Shown here: positions 17,242 through 25,090 of the stretch, piece by piece | Numbering within the stretch: the stretch's first letter is position 1 | Layout of the letters: each line of letters begins with the position of its first letter | Origin: Streptomyces sp. HD | Lineage (GTDB): Bacteria; Actinomycetota; Actinomycetes; Streptomycetales; Streptomycetaceae | Length of the DNA stretch: 64,000 nt | Assembly (NCBI RefSeq): GCF_028369295.1 | Contig: NZ_JAQMYP010000048.1 | Coordinates: 16,407-80,406 of the forward strand | Direction of reading: 5' to 3' | Program-made: the position numbers and the translations under genes | Notes under the pieces: generated by a model | The model's database searches: none | What the model was told of the DNA's origin: nothing | What the model saw: the letters and a program-made list of their open reading frames with translations, nothing else

Positions 17242-17271
17242 TCAGGGGCGCGGGGAACTGCGCGACCAGCC
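17242..17271 (-). repeat. Dispersed 30-bp intergenic repeat, copy 2
   Basis: Reverse-complement copy, identical over 30 bases to copy 1. It lies in the 264-base divergent gap between the desulfurase-TusA gene and ctaC. Apart from the repeat and a TAGGGT hexamer at about 17353, I see nothing decisive in this gap. Confidence 0.9.
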
Positions 17272-17468
17272 CCCACACACCCGCAGCCGCCAATCCAGCG
17301 AACCCCCCACTCCACTAGGCCCCCCTCCTCGCGAACCCTCGAAGAGCGTCGGCTAGGGTTTGGTCCGCATAAACATCCAAACCCCTGCCCGTCGCAGGGC
17401 GGCGACCGACCAGCGAGAAGGCAGGCCGCAGCCATACCGCGCGGGCGAGACTCTCGGGAAGGCGCTAC

Positions 17469-18434
17469 GTGAGTCCCAACGGCTCCGACCGCTCGCCGCG
17501 GCGCCCGATGCGGCGGAAGCTGCTGCAGGCAATGACCGCGGGCCTGGTCCTGGCGACAGCCACCGGTTGCTCGTACAACTGGGAAGACTTCCCCCGCCTT
17601 GGTATGCCCACCCCGACCACGGAAGAGGCTCCGCGGATCCTCTCCCTCTGGCAGGGATCGTGGGCGGCCGCGCTCGCCACGGGCGTGCTGGTCTGGGGCC
17701 TGATCCTGTGGAGCACCATCTTCCACCGGCGCAGCCGCACCAAGGTCGAGGTTCCTCCGCAGACCCGGTACAACATGCCGATCGAGGCGCTGTACACGGT
17801 GGTTCCGCTCATCATCGTCTCGGTGCTCTTCTACTTCACGGCCCGCGACGAGACGAAGCTCCTCAGCCTCAAGGACAAGCCCGACGTCACCGTCAACGTC
17901 GTGGGCTACCAGTGGAGCTGGGCCTTCAACTACGTCCAGCCCGTCGAAGGTTCCAGCGGCAACGCGAAGACCGACAAGAACCTGGCCGCCATTCCGGACC
18001 GGTTCAAGGAGGACTTCCCGGCGAACGCGGGCGGTGTCTACGACGCCGGCACCCCGGGCACCCGGAACCCGCAGACCGGCAACCCGGGCCCGACCCTGTG
18101 GCTGCCGAAGGGCAAGACGGTCCGCTTCGTCCTCACCTCGCGTGACGTCATCCACTCCTTCTGGGTGGTGCCGTTCCTGATGAAGCAGGACGTCATCCCG
18201 GGCCACACCAACGCCTTCGAGGTGACCCCCAACCGTGAGGGCACCTTCCTGGGCAAGTGCGCCGAGCTGTGCGGCGTCGACCACTCCCGGATGCTGTTCA
18301 ACGTGAAGGTCGTCTCCCCCGAGCGCTACGAGCAGCACCTCAAGGACCTCGCCAAGAAGGGGCAGACCGGTTACGTTCCCGCCGGCATCGCGCAGACGAG
18401 CCACGAGAAGAACCGGGAGACGAACAACCTGTGA
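17469..18434 (+). CDS. ctaC: Cytochrome c oxidase subunit II
   Basis: CtaC (321 residues) brings electrons to the aa3 oxidase through its CuA centre outside the membrane. The N-terminus is a lipoprotein signal with lipobox ATGC at Cys34. Two membrane helices follow (about residues 65-85 and 105-125), then the cupredoxin domain with the CuA ligands: His in DVIHSFWV and the CAELCGVDHSRM motif. The start is GTG 17469 after GGGAAGG. Its stop overlaps the ctaD start (GTGA), and ctaF follows with a second such overlap, so ctaC-ctaD-ctaF is one translationally coupled operon. Confidence 0.96.
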   Translation: MSPNGSDRSPRRPMRRKLLQAMTAGLVLATATGCSYNWEDFPRLGMPTPTTEEAPRILSLWQGSWAAALATGVLVWGLILWSTIFHRRSRTKVEVPPQTRYNMPIEALYTVVPLIIVSVLFYFTARDETKLLSLKDKPDVTVNVVGYQWSWAFNYVQPVEGSSGNAKTDKNLAAIPDRFKEDFPANAGGVYDAGTPGTRNPQTGNPGPTLWLPKGKTVRFVLTSRDVIHSFWVVPFLMKQDVIPGHTNAFEVTPNREGTFLGKCAELCGVDHSRMLFNVKVVSPERYEQHLKDLAKKGQTGYVPAGIAQTSHEKNRETNNL

Positions 18435-20167
18435 GCATCCTCAACGAACCCCAGGGTGCCGCCGCAGCTGAGGACTCGTACGAGAACGAGCTGCCGGTCA
18501 GGCGCAGGCAACCCGGCAACGTCGTGATCAAGTGGCTCACCACCACCGACCACAAGACGATCGGGACGCTGTATCTCGTCACGTCGTTCGCGTTCTTCGT
18601 GATCGGCGGCGTGATGGCGCTGCTCATGCGTGCCGAGCTGGCCCGTCCGGGCCTGCAGATCATGTCGAACGAGCAGTTCAACCAGGCGTTCACGATGCAC
18701 GGCACGATCATGCTGCTGATGTTCGCGACGCCGCTGTTCGCCGGCTTCACGAACTGGATCATGCCGCTGCAGATCGGCGCGCCGGACGTGGCCTTCCCCC
18801 GGCTGAACATGTTCGCCTACTGGCTGTACCTGTTCGGCTCGCTCATCGCGGTCGGCGGCTTCCTGACGCCGAGCGGCGCGGCCGACTTCGGCTGGTTCGC
18901 CTACAGCCCGCTGTCGGACGCGGTCCGCTCCCCGGGCATCGGCGCCGACCTGTGGATCATGGGTCTGGCCTTCTCCGGCTTCGGCACGATCCTCGGCTCG
19001 GTCAACTTCATCACCACGATCATCTGCATGCGTGCGCCGGGCATGACCATGTTCCGCATGCCGATCTTCGTGTGGAACGTGCTGCTGACCGCGGTGCTGG
19101 TCCTGCTGGCCTTCCCCGTCCTTGCGGCGGCGCTGTTCGCGCTGGAGGCGGACCGCAAGTTCGGTGCGCATGTCTTCGACGCCTCGAACGGCGGGGCGCT
19201 GCTATGGCAACACCTCTTCTGGTTCTTCGGCCATCCAGAGGTGTACATCATCGCCCTGCCGTTCTTCGGAATCATTTCCGAAGTCATCCCGGTCTTCTCC
19301 CGTAAGCCGATGTTCGGCTACATGGGTCTGATCGCGGCGACGATCGCCATCGCGGGTCTGTCCGTGACGGTGTGGGCGCACCACATGTACGTCACCGGCG
19401 GTGTGCTGCTGCCGTTCTTCGCCTTCATGACGTTCCTCATCGCGGTGCCGACCGGTGTGAAGTTCTTCAACTGGATCGGCACCATGTGGAAGGGCTCACT
19501 GTCCTTCGAGACGCCGATGCTGTGGGCGACCGGCTTCCTCATCACCTTCACCTTCGGTGGTCTGACCGGCGTCATCCTGGCCTCGCCGCCGATGGACTTC
19601 CACGTGTCCGACTCGTACTTCGTGGTGGCGCACTTCCACTACGTCGTCTTCGGCACCGTCGTCTTCGCGATGTTCTCCGGCTTCCACTTCTGGTGGCCGA
19701 AGTTCACCGGCAAGATGCTCGACGAGCGCCTCGGCAAGATCACGTTCTGGACGCTGTTCATCGGCTTCCACGGCACCTTCCTCGTCCAGCACTGGCTGGG
19801 TGCCGAGGGCATGCCGCGTCGTTACGCCGACTACCTCGCGGCCGACGGCTTCACCGCCCTGAACACGATCTCCACGATCAGCTCGTTCGTGCTCGGCGCG
19901 TCGCTGCTGCCCTTCTTCTACAACGTGTGGAAGACGGCCAAGTACGGCAAGCCGGTCGGCGTCGACGACCCGTGGGGCTACGGCCGCTCCCTGGAGTGGG
20001 CGACGTCCTGCCCGCCGCCGCGCCACAACTTCCTCACCCTGCCGCGGATCCGTTCCGAATCCCCGGCGTTCGACCTGCATCACCCTGAGATCGCCGCTCT
20101 CGACCAGCTTGAGAACGCCCCTCACGGTGAGAAGGCCCTGGCTGGTGGCAAGGAGGCCGGCAAGTGA
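18431..20167 (+). CDS. ctaD: Cytochrome c oxidase subunit I
   Basis: The 578-residue catalytic subunit of the A-type haem-copper oxidase, which reduces O2 and pumps protons. All key motifs are present: MHGTIM with the haem a His, WQHLFWFFGHPEVYI with a CuB His, the proton-channel Glu and the cross-linked Tyr, the His pair in WAHHMYVTGG, and HVSDSYFVVAHFHYV with the haem a3 and haem a ligands. Twelve hydrophobic segments fit the family. The GTG at 18431 overlaps the ctaC stop by 4 bases. The C-terminal tail beyond the last helix is soluble and acidic. Confidence 0.97.
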   Translation: MSILNEPQGAAAAEDSYENELPVRRRQPGNVVIKWLTTTDHKTIGTLYLVTSFAFFVIGGVMALLMRAELARPGLQIMSNEQFNQAFTMHGTIMLLMFATPLFAGFTNWIMPLQIGAPDVAFPRLNMFAYWLYLFGSLIAVGGFLTPSGAADFGWFAYSPLSDAVRSPGIGADLWIMGLAFSGFGTILGSVNFITTIICMRAPGMTMFRMPIFVWNVLLTAVLVLLAFPVLAAALFALEADRKFGAHVFDASNGGALLWQHLFWFFGHPEVYIIALPFFGIISEVIPVFSRKPMFGYMGLIAATIAIAGLSVTVWAHHMYVTGGVLLPFFAFMTFLIAVPTGVKFFNWIGTMWKGSLSFETPMLWATGFLITFTFGGLTGVILASPPMDFHVSDSYFVVAHFHYVVFGTVVFAMFSGFHFWWPKFTGKMLDERLGKITFWTLFIGFHGTFLVQHWLGAEGMPRRYADYLAADGFTALNTISTISSFVLGASLLPFFYNVWKTAKYGKPVGVDDPWGYGRSLEWATSCPPPRHNFLTLPRIRSESPAFDLHHPEIAALDQLENAPHGEKALAGGKEAGK

Positions 20168-20562
20168 AGACCCAAGGCACGATGTTCGCCTGGCTGAGCG
20201 TCTTCGTTCTCGGCATGGCGATCGTCTACGGCGTCTGGTCCAAGGAGCCGGCCGGCACCACGGCCCTCTTCCTGGCCTTCGGCCTGTGCATCATGATCGG
20301 CTTCTACCTGGGCTTCACCGCCCGGCGGGTCGACGCGGGCGCGCAGGACAACAAGGAGGCGGACGTCGCGGACGACGCCGGCGAGGTCGGGTTCTTCAGC
20401 CCGCACAGCTGGCAGCCGCTCTCCCTCGGGATCGGTGGCGCGCTCGCCTTCCTGGGGATCGCGGTCGGCTGGTGGCTGCTGTACTTCTCGGCCCCACTGA
20501 TCCTCATCGGTCTCTGGGGCTGGGTCTTCGAGTACTACCGCGGTGAGAACCGCACCCAGTAA
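20164..20562 (+). CDS. ctaF: Cytochrome c oxidase subunit IV (actinobacterial)
   Basis: A 132-residue small subunit with four membrane helices (FAWLSVFVLGMAIVYGV, ALFLAFGLCIMIGFYLGF, LSLGIGGALAFLGIAVGWW and PLILIGLWGWVF) and an acidic loop between helices 2 and 3. It is the actinobacterial CtaF, which stabilises the bcc-aa3 supercomplex. The GTG start overlaps the ctaD stop (GTGA). A clear terminator follows 18 bases after the stop, closing the first oxidase operon. Confidence 0.93.
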   Translation: MKTQGTMFAWLSVFVLGMAIVYGVWSKEPAGTTALFLAFGLCIMIGFYLGFTARRVDAGAQDNKEADVADDAGEVGFFSPHSWQPLSLGIGGALAFLGIAVGWWLLYFSAPLILIGLWGWVFEYYRGENRTQ

Positions 20563-20579
20563 CACGAAGCGAGTTCACA

Positions 20580-20615
20580 GGAGCCCGGACATTCCGTCAG
20601 GAGTGTCCGGGCTCC
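20580..20615 (+). terminator. Intrinsic terminator after ctaF
   Basis: Perfect 12-base arms at 20580-20591 (GGAGCCCGGACA) and 20604-20615 around a 12-base loop, followed by CGCTTTT. It ends the ctaCDF transcript. Confidence 0.92.
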
Positions 20616-20692
20616 CGCTTTTGCAGCAATCGACATCACCCGTACGAGTCACCCGGCGCGCCGCCACCCATCCGGCTTCCTAGCGTGAGGCC

Positions 20693-21955
20693 ATGAGCAA
20701 AACACCGTCCACGAGCACCGTCATAGGCTGCACCCTCCTGCTGGTCGCGCTGGGCGCGAGCGCCGCCGGATGCAGCAGCGACGGCAACCCGCTGTCCGCC
20801 GAGCCCTACGACGCGGCCGACCAGATCGCCTTCAACGGCCCCTCGGGGGGCGGCCGCAAAGCCGACCCCGACAAGCCCCTGGAGGTCACCACGGAGGACT
20901 CGGACGGCCGTATCACGGACGTCACCGCCAGGGACGCCGCAGGACGCTACGTCGCGGGCGAACTCTCCGCCGACGGCACCCGCTGGCACAGCACCTCCCC
21001 GCTCGCCGCCCACGCCCGCTACACGGTGCGCGTGAGCACGGAGGACGAGGACGGAGCCCCCGGTCGAAAGACCCTCACCTTCGTCACCAGCAAGCCGACC
21101 ACCAAGAAGCATCTGACGGTGGAGTTCGGCCCGAAGGCGGGCAAGTACGGCGTGGGCCAACCCATCACGGCCAAGCTGAACCAGGCCGTCAAGGACCGCA
21201 AGCAGCGCGCCATAGTCGAGCGGGCCCTCAAGGTCGACTCCACGCCCGCCGTGGAGGGCACCTGGCACTGGGTGGACGACAAGGAACTCCACTACCGCCC
21301 CAAGGAGTACTGGCCCGCCGGCGCCACGATCCGGGCCCGCAGCAACCTCGACGGCGTCAAGATCAGCGACCGGGTGTGGGGCGGCAAGGTCAAGCCCCTG
21401 AAGATAACCACCGGCGACCAGGTCATAGCCGTCACCGACGCCGCCTCCCACCAGCTGACGCTCTACCGCAACGGCGAGGAGGTCCGGTCCATACCGGTGA
21501 CGACCGGCAAGCCCGGCTACGAGACCCGCAACGGGGTCAAGGTCGTACTGGGCAAGGAGTACTTCGTACGCATGCGCGGCACGAGCATAGGCATAGCGGA
21601 GGGCTCCGCCGACTCGTACGACCTACCCGTCTACTACGCCACCAGGGTGACCTGGAGCGGCGAGTACGTGCACGCCGCCCCCTGGTCGGTCGGCTCCCAG
21701 GGTTACGCCAACGTCAGCCACGGCTGCACCGGCATGAGCACCGCCAACGCCGAGTGGTTCTTCGACAACGTCCGCGAGGGCGACGTCGTCAAGGTCATCA
21801 ACTCGTACGGCAACACGATGGAATCCTTCGGCAACGGCTTCGGCGACTGGAACCTGCCGTGGAAGAGCTGGCGCAACGGCAGCGCCCTGATCGCCGGCAC
21901 CCCGGACGGCCCGAGTCCGTCGGAGCGGGCCAGGCTGAGGCCCCAGAGCGTGTGA
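20693..21955 (+). CDS. L,D-transpeptidase lipoprotein
   Basis: A 420-residue exported enzyme of the YkuD family, which makes 3-3 cross-links in peptidoglycan or attaches proteins to it. The signal peptide ends in lipobox SAAGC (Cys27). Residues ~60-260 hold two Ig-like modules typical of actinobacterial Ldt proteins, followed by the catalytic domain with conserved His in YVHAAPWS and the active-site motif SHGCTGMS. The C-terminal tail (residues ~370-420) is the usual wrap-around extension. It is a stand-alone gene between ctaF and ctaE, separated by terminators and a convergent neighbour, so it interrupts the respiratory cluster without sharing its transcript. Confidence 0.93.
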   Translation: MSKTPSTSTVIGCTLLLVALGASAAGCSSDGNPLSAEPYDAADQIAFNGPSGGGRKADPDKPLEVTTEDSDGRITDVTARDAAGRYVAGELSADGTRWHSTSPLAAHARYTVRVSTEDEDGAPGRKTLTFVTSKPTTKKHLTVEFGPKAGKYGVGQPITAKLNQAVKDRKQRAIVERALKVDSTPAVEGTWHWVDDKELHYRPKEYWPAGATIRARSNLDGVKISDRVWGGKVKPLKITTGDQVIAVTDAASHQLTLYRNGEEVRSIPVTTGKPGYETRNGVKVVLGKEYFVRMRGTSIGIAEGSADSYDLPVYYATRVTWSGEYVHAAPWSVGSQGYANVSHGCTGMSTANAEWFFDNVREGDVVKVINSYGNTMESFGNGFGDWNLPWKSWRNGSALIAGTPDGPSPSERARLRPQSV

Positions 21956-21982
21956 GACGGGCCCCGGGGCCGTGACGAACTC

Positions 21983-22384
21983 CTAGGCGCTCTGAAGCCT
22001 CTTCGTCCGCAGCAGAGAGGCCAGCGCGGCCGCGAACTCCACCGGCTCCACAGGCAGCGTCACAGCCGCCTCAGCCCGGCTCCAGGTGGCCAGCCACGCA
22101 TCCTGCGGGCGGCCGATCAGCAGCAGCACCGGCGGGCAGTTGAACACCTCGTCCTTGATCTGCCGGCAGACCCCCATGCCCCCCATGGGCACCGCCTCGC
22201 CGTCCAGGACACAGACGTCGATCCCGCCCTTGTCCAGCTCCCTGACGACGGCGGCAGGGGTCGCGCACTCCACGAACTCCACCACAGGGACATCCGGAGC
22301 AGGCCTCCGACCCGTCGCCAACCTCACCTGCTCGCGGGTGTTGGAGTCGTCGCTGTAGACCAGCACCGTGGCGGTCGGCTGCAT
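21983..22384 (-). CDS. Receiver-like (pseudo-receiver) single-domain protein
   Basis: The 133-residue protein has the length and strand/helix pattern of a CheY-like receiver without an output domain. An acidic pair at Asp12-Asp13 (YSDDSNT) and a central Asp61 (VCVLDGEA) are kept. The conserved Thr/Ser after strand 4 is replaced (LLLIGRPQD) and the conserved Lys of the KP motif is absent (TLPVEPVEF), so normal phosphorylation-dependent switching is doubtful. It starts at ATG 22384 and is divergent from ctaE, 145 bases away. No kinase is adjacent. It may act as a protein-interaction module; what it binds is unknown. Confidence 0.8.
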   Translation of the reverse strand: MQPTATVLVYSDDSNTREQVRLATGRRPAPDVPVVEFVECATPAAVVRELDKGGIDVCVLDGEAVPMGGMGVCRQIKDEVFNCPPVLLLIGRPQDAWLATWSRAEAAVTLPVEPVEFAAALASLLRTKRLQSA

Positions 22385-22518
22385 TGTTCCTCCGTGACGT
22401 CAGCGTCGTAAGGACAGGCCTGTTGGGCCGGATGCTACTCCCTTGAACACCACGTCAACACCGGTATGAACGGCGAAGACACTCCGAACGGCACCCCCCG
22501 GAGTGAGGGCGGGATAAG

Positions 22519-22539
22519 CGACCGACATAATGTCGGTCG
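22519..22539. promoter_or_regulatory. 21-bp palindrome overlapping the ctaE start codon
   Basis: Arms CGACCGACAT (22519-22528) and ATGTCGGTCG (22530-22539) are exact reverse complements around a single A. The ctaE ATG (22530) is the first three bases of the right arm. It could be an operator, or an mRNA hairpin that hides the start codon. Confidence 0.75.
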
Positions 22540-23150
22540 TGGCGACAGCAACGACAGTAGACAAGGGTCACGCGCACCCGTCGGTCAATCGACCGAACCT
22601 CACCAGCGTCGGAACCATCATCTGGCTGAGTTCCGAGCTGATGTTCTTCGCGGCCCTCTTCGCGATGTACTTCACCCTGCGATCGGTGACGGGGCCCGAT
22701 TTCTGGCACGAGAAGGCCGAGGCCCTGAACTTCCCGTTCTCGGCGACGAACACCACGATCCTGGTGCTCTCCTCGCTCACCTGCCAGCTCGGCGTCTTCG
22801 CCGCCGAGCGCGGTGACGTCAAGAAGCTCCGGGGCTGGTTCATCGTCACCTTCATCATGGGTGCGATCTTCATCGGCGGTCAGGTGTACGAGTACACCGA
22901 GCTGGTCAAGCACGAGGGCATCTCGCTCTCGTCCGACCCGTACGGCTCGGTCTTCTACCTGACCACCGGCTTCCACGGCCTGCACGTGACGGGCGGTCTC
23001 ATCGCCTTCCTGCTGGTCCTCGGCCGTACCTACGCGGCCCGGAGGTTCACGCATGAGCAGGCGACCGCCGCGATCGTCGTGTCCTACTACTGGCACTTCG
23101 TCGATGTCGTCTGGATCGGCCTCTTCGCCACGATCTACATGATCAAGTAG
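22530..23150 (+). CDS. ctaE: Cytochrome c oxidase subunit III
   Basis: The 206-residue subunit III of aa3 oxidase, with five membrane helices rather than seven, as usual in actinobacteria. Conserved features are the SSELMFFAALFAMYF helix, the YEYxxL motif (QVYEYTELVK), FHGLHVTGG and the C-terminal YYWHFVDVVWIGLF. ATG 22530 is chosen; a GTG three codons later is possible. No good ribosome binding site precedes it; instead the start lies within a 21-bp palindrome. qcrC begins 81 bases downstream, so ctaE-qcrC-qcrA-qcrB form the second respiratory operon. Confidence 0.95.
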   Translation: MSVVATATTVDKGHAHPSVNRPNLTSVGTIIWLSSELMFFAALFAMYFTLRSVTGPDFWHEKAEALNFPFSATNTTILVLSSLTCQLGVFAAERGDVKKLRGWFIVTFIMGAIFIGGQVYEYTELVKHEGISLSSDPYGSVFYLTTGFHGLHVTGGLIAFLLVLGRTYAARRFTHEQATAAIVVSYYWHFVDVVWIGLFATIYMIK

Positions 23151-23231
23151 CCGGGCCCGATCCCGCGCGCGTTCCACAAAGCGCACCAAACAGAAGCATC
23201 GACGCAGAAGATCCTGACACCGGGGTAATCC

Positions 23232-24044
23232 GTGAAAAAGCTCTCCGCACGACGACGCCATCCGCTGGCGGCAGTCGTCGTCCTACTCCTCGCGCTGGCG
23301 TGCACGGGGGGGCTGTACGCCGTGTTCGCGCCCGCGGACAAGGCGCAGGCCGAGGAATCCGCCCAGTCCCTCACCATCGAGGAGGGCAAGAAGCTCTACA
23401 CCGTCGGCTGCGCCAGCTGCCACGGAACCGATGGTCAGGGCACCTCCGACGGCCCCAGCTTGGTGGGCGTCGGCGCCGCCGCCGTCGACTTCCAGGTGTC
23501 GACGGGCCGCATGCCCGCCGCCACCTCCCAGGGCGCCCAGGTCCCGAGCAAGAAGAACATCTACTCGCAGGCCGAGATCGACCAGCTCGCCGCGTTCATC
23601 GCCTCGCTGGGTGCCGGCCCGTCCGTCCCGACCGAGGAGCAGTACGGCCCCGAGGGCGCGGACATCGCCAAGGGCGGCGAGCTCTTCCGCAACAACTGCG
23701 CCCAGTGCCACAACTTCACCGGCAAGGGCGGCGCGCTGACACACGGCAAGTACGCGCCGACGCTTGAGGGCGTCGACCCGAAGCACATCTACGAGGCCAT
23801 GCAGACCGGCCCGCAGAACATGCCGTCGTTCCCCGACACCACGCTGTCGGAGCAGAACAAGAAGGACATCATCGCGTACCTCCACGCGGTCAACAGCGAC
23901 GAGACGGTCAACCCCGGTGGTCTGGAGCTCGGCGGCCTCGGCCCGGTGAGTGAGGGCCTCTTCGCCTGGATCTTCGGTCTCGGTGGATTGATCGCGGTCG
24001 CCGTCTGGGTCGCCGCTCGGACCGCAAAGGCCAAGAAGTCATGA
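23232..24044 (+). CDS. qcrC: Dihaem cytochrome c subunit of the bc1 complex
   Basis: QcrC (270 residues) replaces the soluble cytochrome c of other bacteria and passes electrons from the Rieske centre to CuA within the bcc-aa3 supercomplex. It has an N-terminal signal anchor, two CxxCH haem sites (C60-ASCH and C156-AQCH) each in its own cytochrome c fold, and a C-terminal membrane helix (FAWIFGLGGLIAVAVWVAA). The start is GTG 23232. Its stop overlaps the qcrA start (ATGA), showing coupling. Confidence 0.96.
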   Translation: MKKLSARRRHPLAAVVVLLLALACTGGLYAVFAPADKAQAEESAQSLTIEEGKKLYTVGCASCHGTDGQGTSDGPSLVGVGAAAVDFQVSTGRMPAATSQGAQVPSKKNIYSQAEIDQLAAFIASLGAGPSVPTEEQYGPEGADIAKGGELFRNNCAQCHNFTGKGGALTHGKYAPTLEGVDPKHIYEAMQTGPQNMPSFPDTTLSEQNKKDIIAYLHAVNSDETVNPGGLELGGLGPVSEGLFAWIFGLGGLIAVAVWVAARTAKAKKS

Positions 24045-25090
24045 GTAGCCAAGACATTCCAGAAGAGAACCTGCCCGCTGAGCAGGACGCCACCGTCGCG
24101 GTAGCGGACGAGAAGCACCCCTTCGCCGACCCCGGCCTGCCGCCCCACGAGCACCGGATCCAGGACATCGACGAGCGGGCCGCCAGGCGGTCCGAGCGCA
24201 CGGTCGCCCTGCTGTTCACGGTGTCGATGCTGGCCACCGTCGGCTTCATCGCCTCGTACGTCACGATCCCGCACGACAAGTCGATCTTCGTCTTCCCGAT
24301 CGGTCACCTCAACGCGCTGAACTTCGCGCTGGGTCTGACCCTCGGTGCGGCGCTGTTCTGCATCGGCGCGGGCGCGGTCCACTGGGCCCGCACCCTGATG
24401 TCCGACGTGGAGGTCGCGGACGAGCGGCACCCGATCGCGGCGGAGCCCGAGGTCAAGGCCAAGGTCATGGCCGACTTCAAGCAGGGCGCCAAGGAGTCCG
24501 CGCTGGGTCGCCGCAAGCTGATCCGCAACACGATGTTCGGCGCGCTGGCCCTGTTCCCGCTCTCCGGTGTCGTCCTGCTGCGTGACCTCGGCCCGCTGCC
24601 CGGCACCAAGCTGCGCCACACCCTGTGGTCCAAGGGCAAGCTGCTCGTCAACATGAACACCAACGAGCCGCTGCGTCCCTCGGACGTCGCGGTCGGCTCC
24701 CTCACCTTCGCCAAGCCGGAGGGCCTGGAGGAGCACGACCACGACTTCCAGAACGAGATCGCCAAGGCCGCCCTGATGATCGTCCGGCTCCAGCCCGACG
24801 ACATCAAGGACAAGCAAGAGCTTGAGTGGTCGCACCAGGGCATCGTCGCGTACTCGAAGATCTGCACCCACGTCGGTTGCCCGATCTCCCTGTACGAGCA
24901 GCAGACGCACCACGTGCTCTGCCCCTGTCACCAGTCCACCTTCGACCTCTCCGACGGTGCCCGAGTGATCTTCGGCCCGGCCGGTCACGCCCTGCCGCAG
25001 CTGCGCATCGGCGTGAACGACGAGGGCTACCTTGAGGCGCTCGGCGACTTCGAAGAGCCCGTCGGTCCTGCATTCTGGGAGCGCGGATGA
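24041..25090 (+). CDS. qcrA: Rieske iron-sulfur subunit of the bc1 complex
   Basis: A 349-residue Rieske protein with three membrane helices (about residues 55-75, 90-115 and 165-182), the actinobacterial form. The [2Fe-2S] site is intact: Cys275/His277 in CTHVGC and Cys294/His297 in CPCHQS, with Cys280 and Cys296 available for the stabilising disulfide. It accepts electrons from menaquinol and gives them to QcrC. ATG 24041 overlaps the qcrC stop, and its own stop overlaps the qcrB start (ATGA). Confidence 0.96.
   Translation: MSSQDIPEENLPAEQDATVAVADEKHPFADPGLPPHEHRIQDIDERAARRSERTVALLFTVSMLATVGFIASYVTIPHDKSIFVFPIGHLNALNFALGLTLGAALFCIGAGAVHWARTLMSDVEVADERHPIAAEPEVKAKVMADFKQGAKESALGRRKLIRNTMFGALALFPLSGVVLLRDLGPLPGTKLRHTLWSKGKLLVNMNTNEPLRPSDVAVGSLTFAKPEGLEEHDHDFQNEIAKAALMIVRLQPDDIKDKQELEWSHQGIVAYSKICTHVGCPISLYEQQTHHVLCPCHQSTFDLSDGARVIFGPAGHALPQLRIGVNDEGYLEALGDFEEPVGPAFWERG

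Noticed and set aside
15771..17271. Mobile element bounded by 30-bp inverted repeats around the desulfurase-TusA gene
   Set aside because: The same 30-mer is found singly at several other intergenic sites, there is no transposase and the enclosed gene is core.
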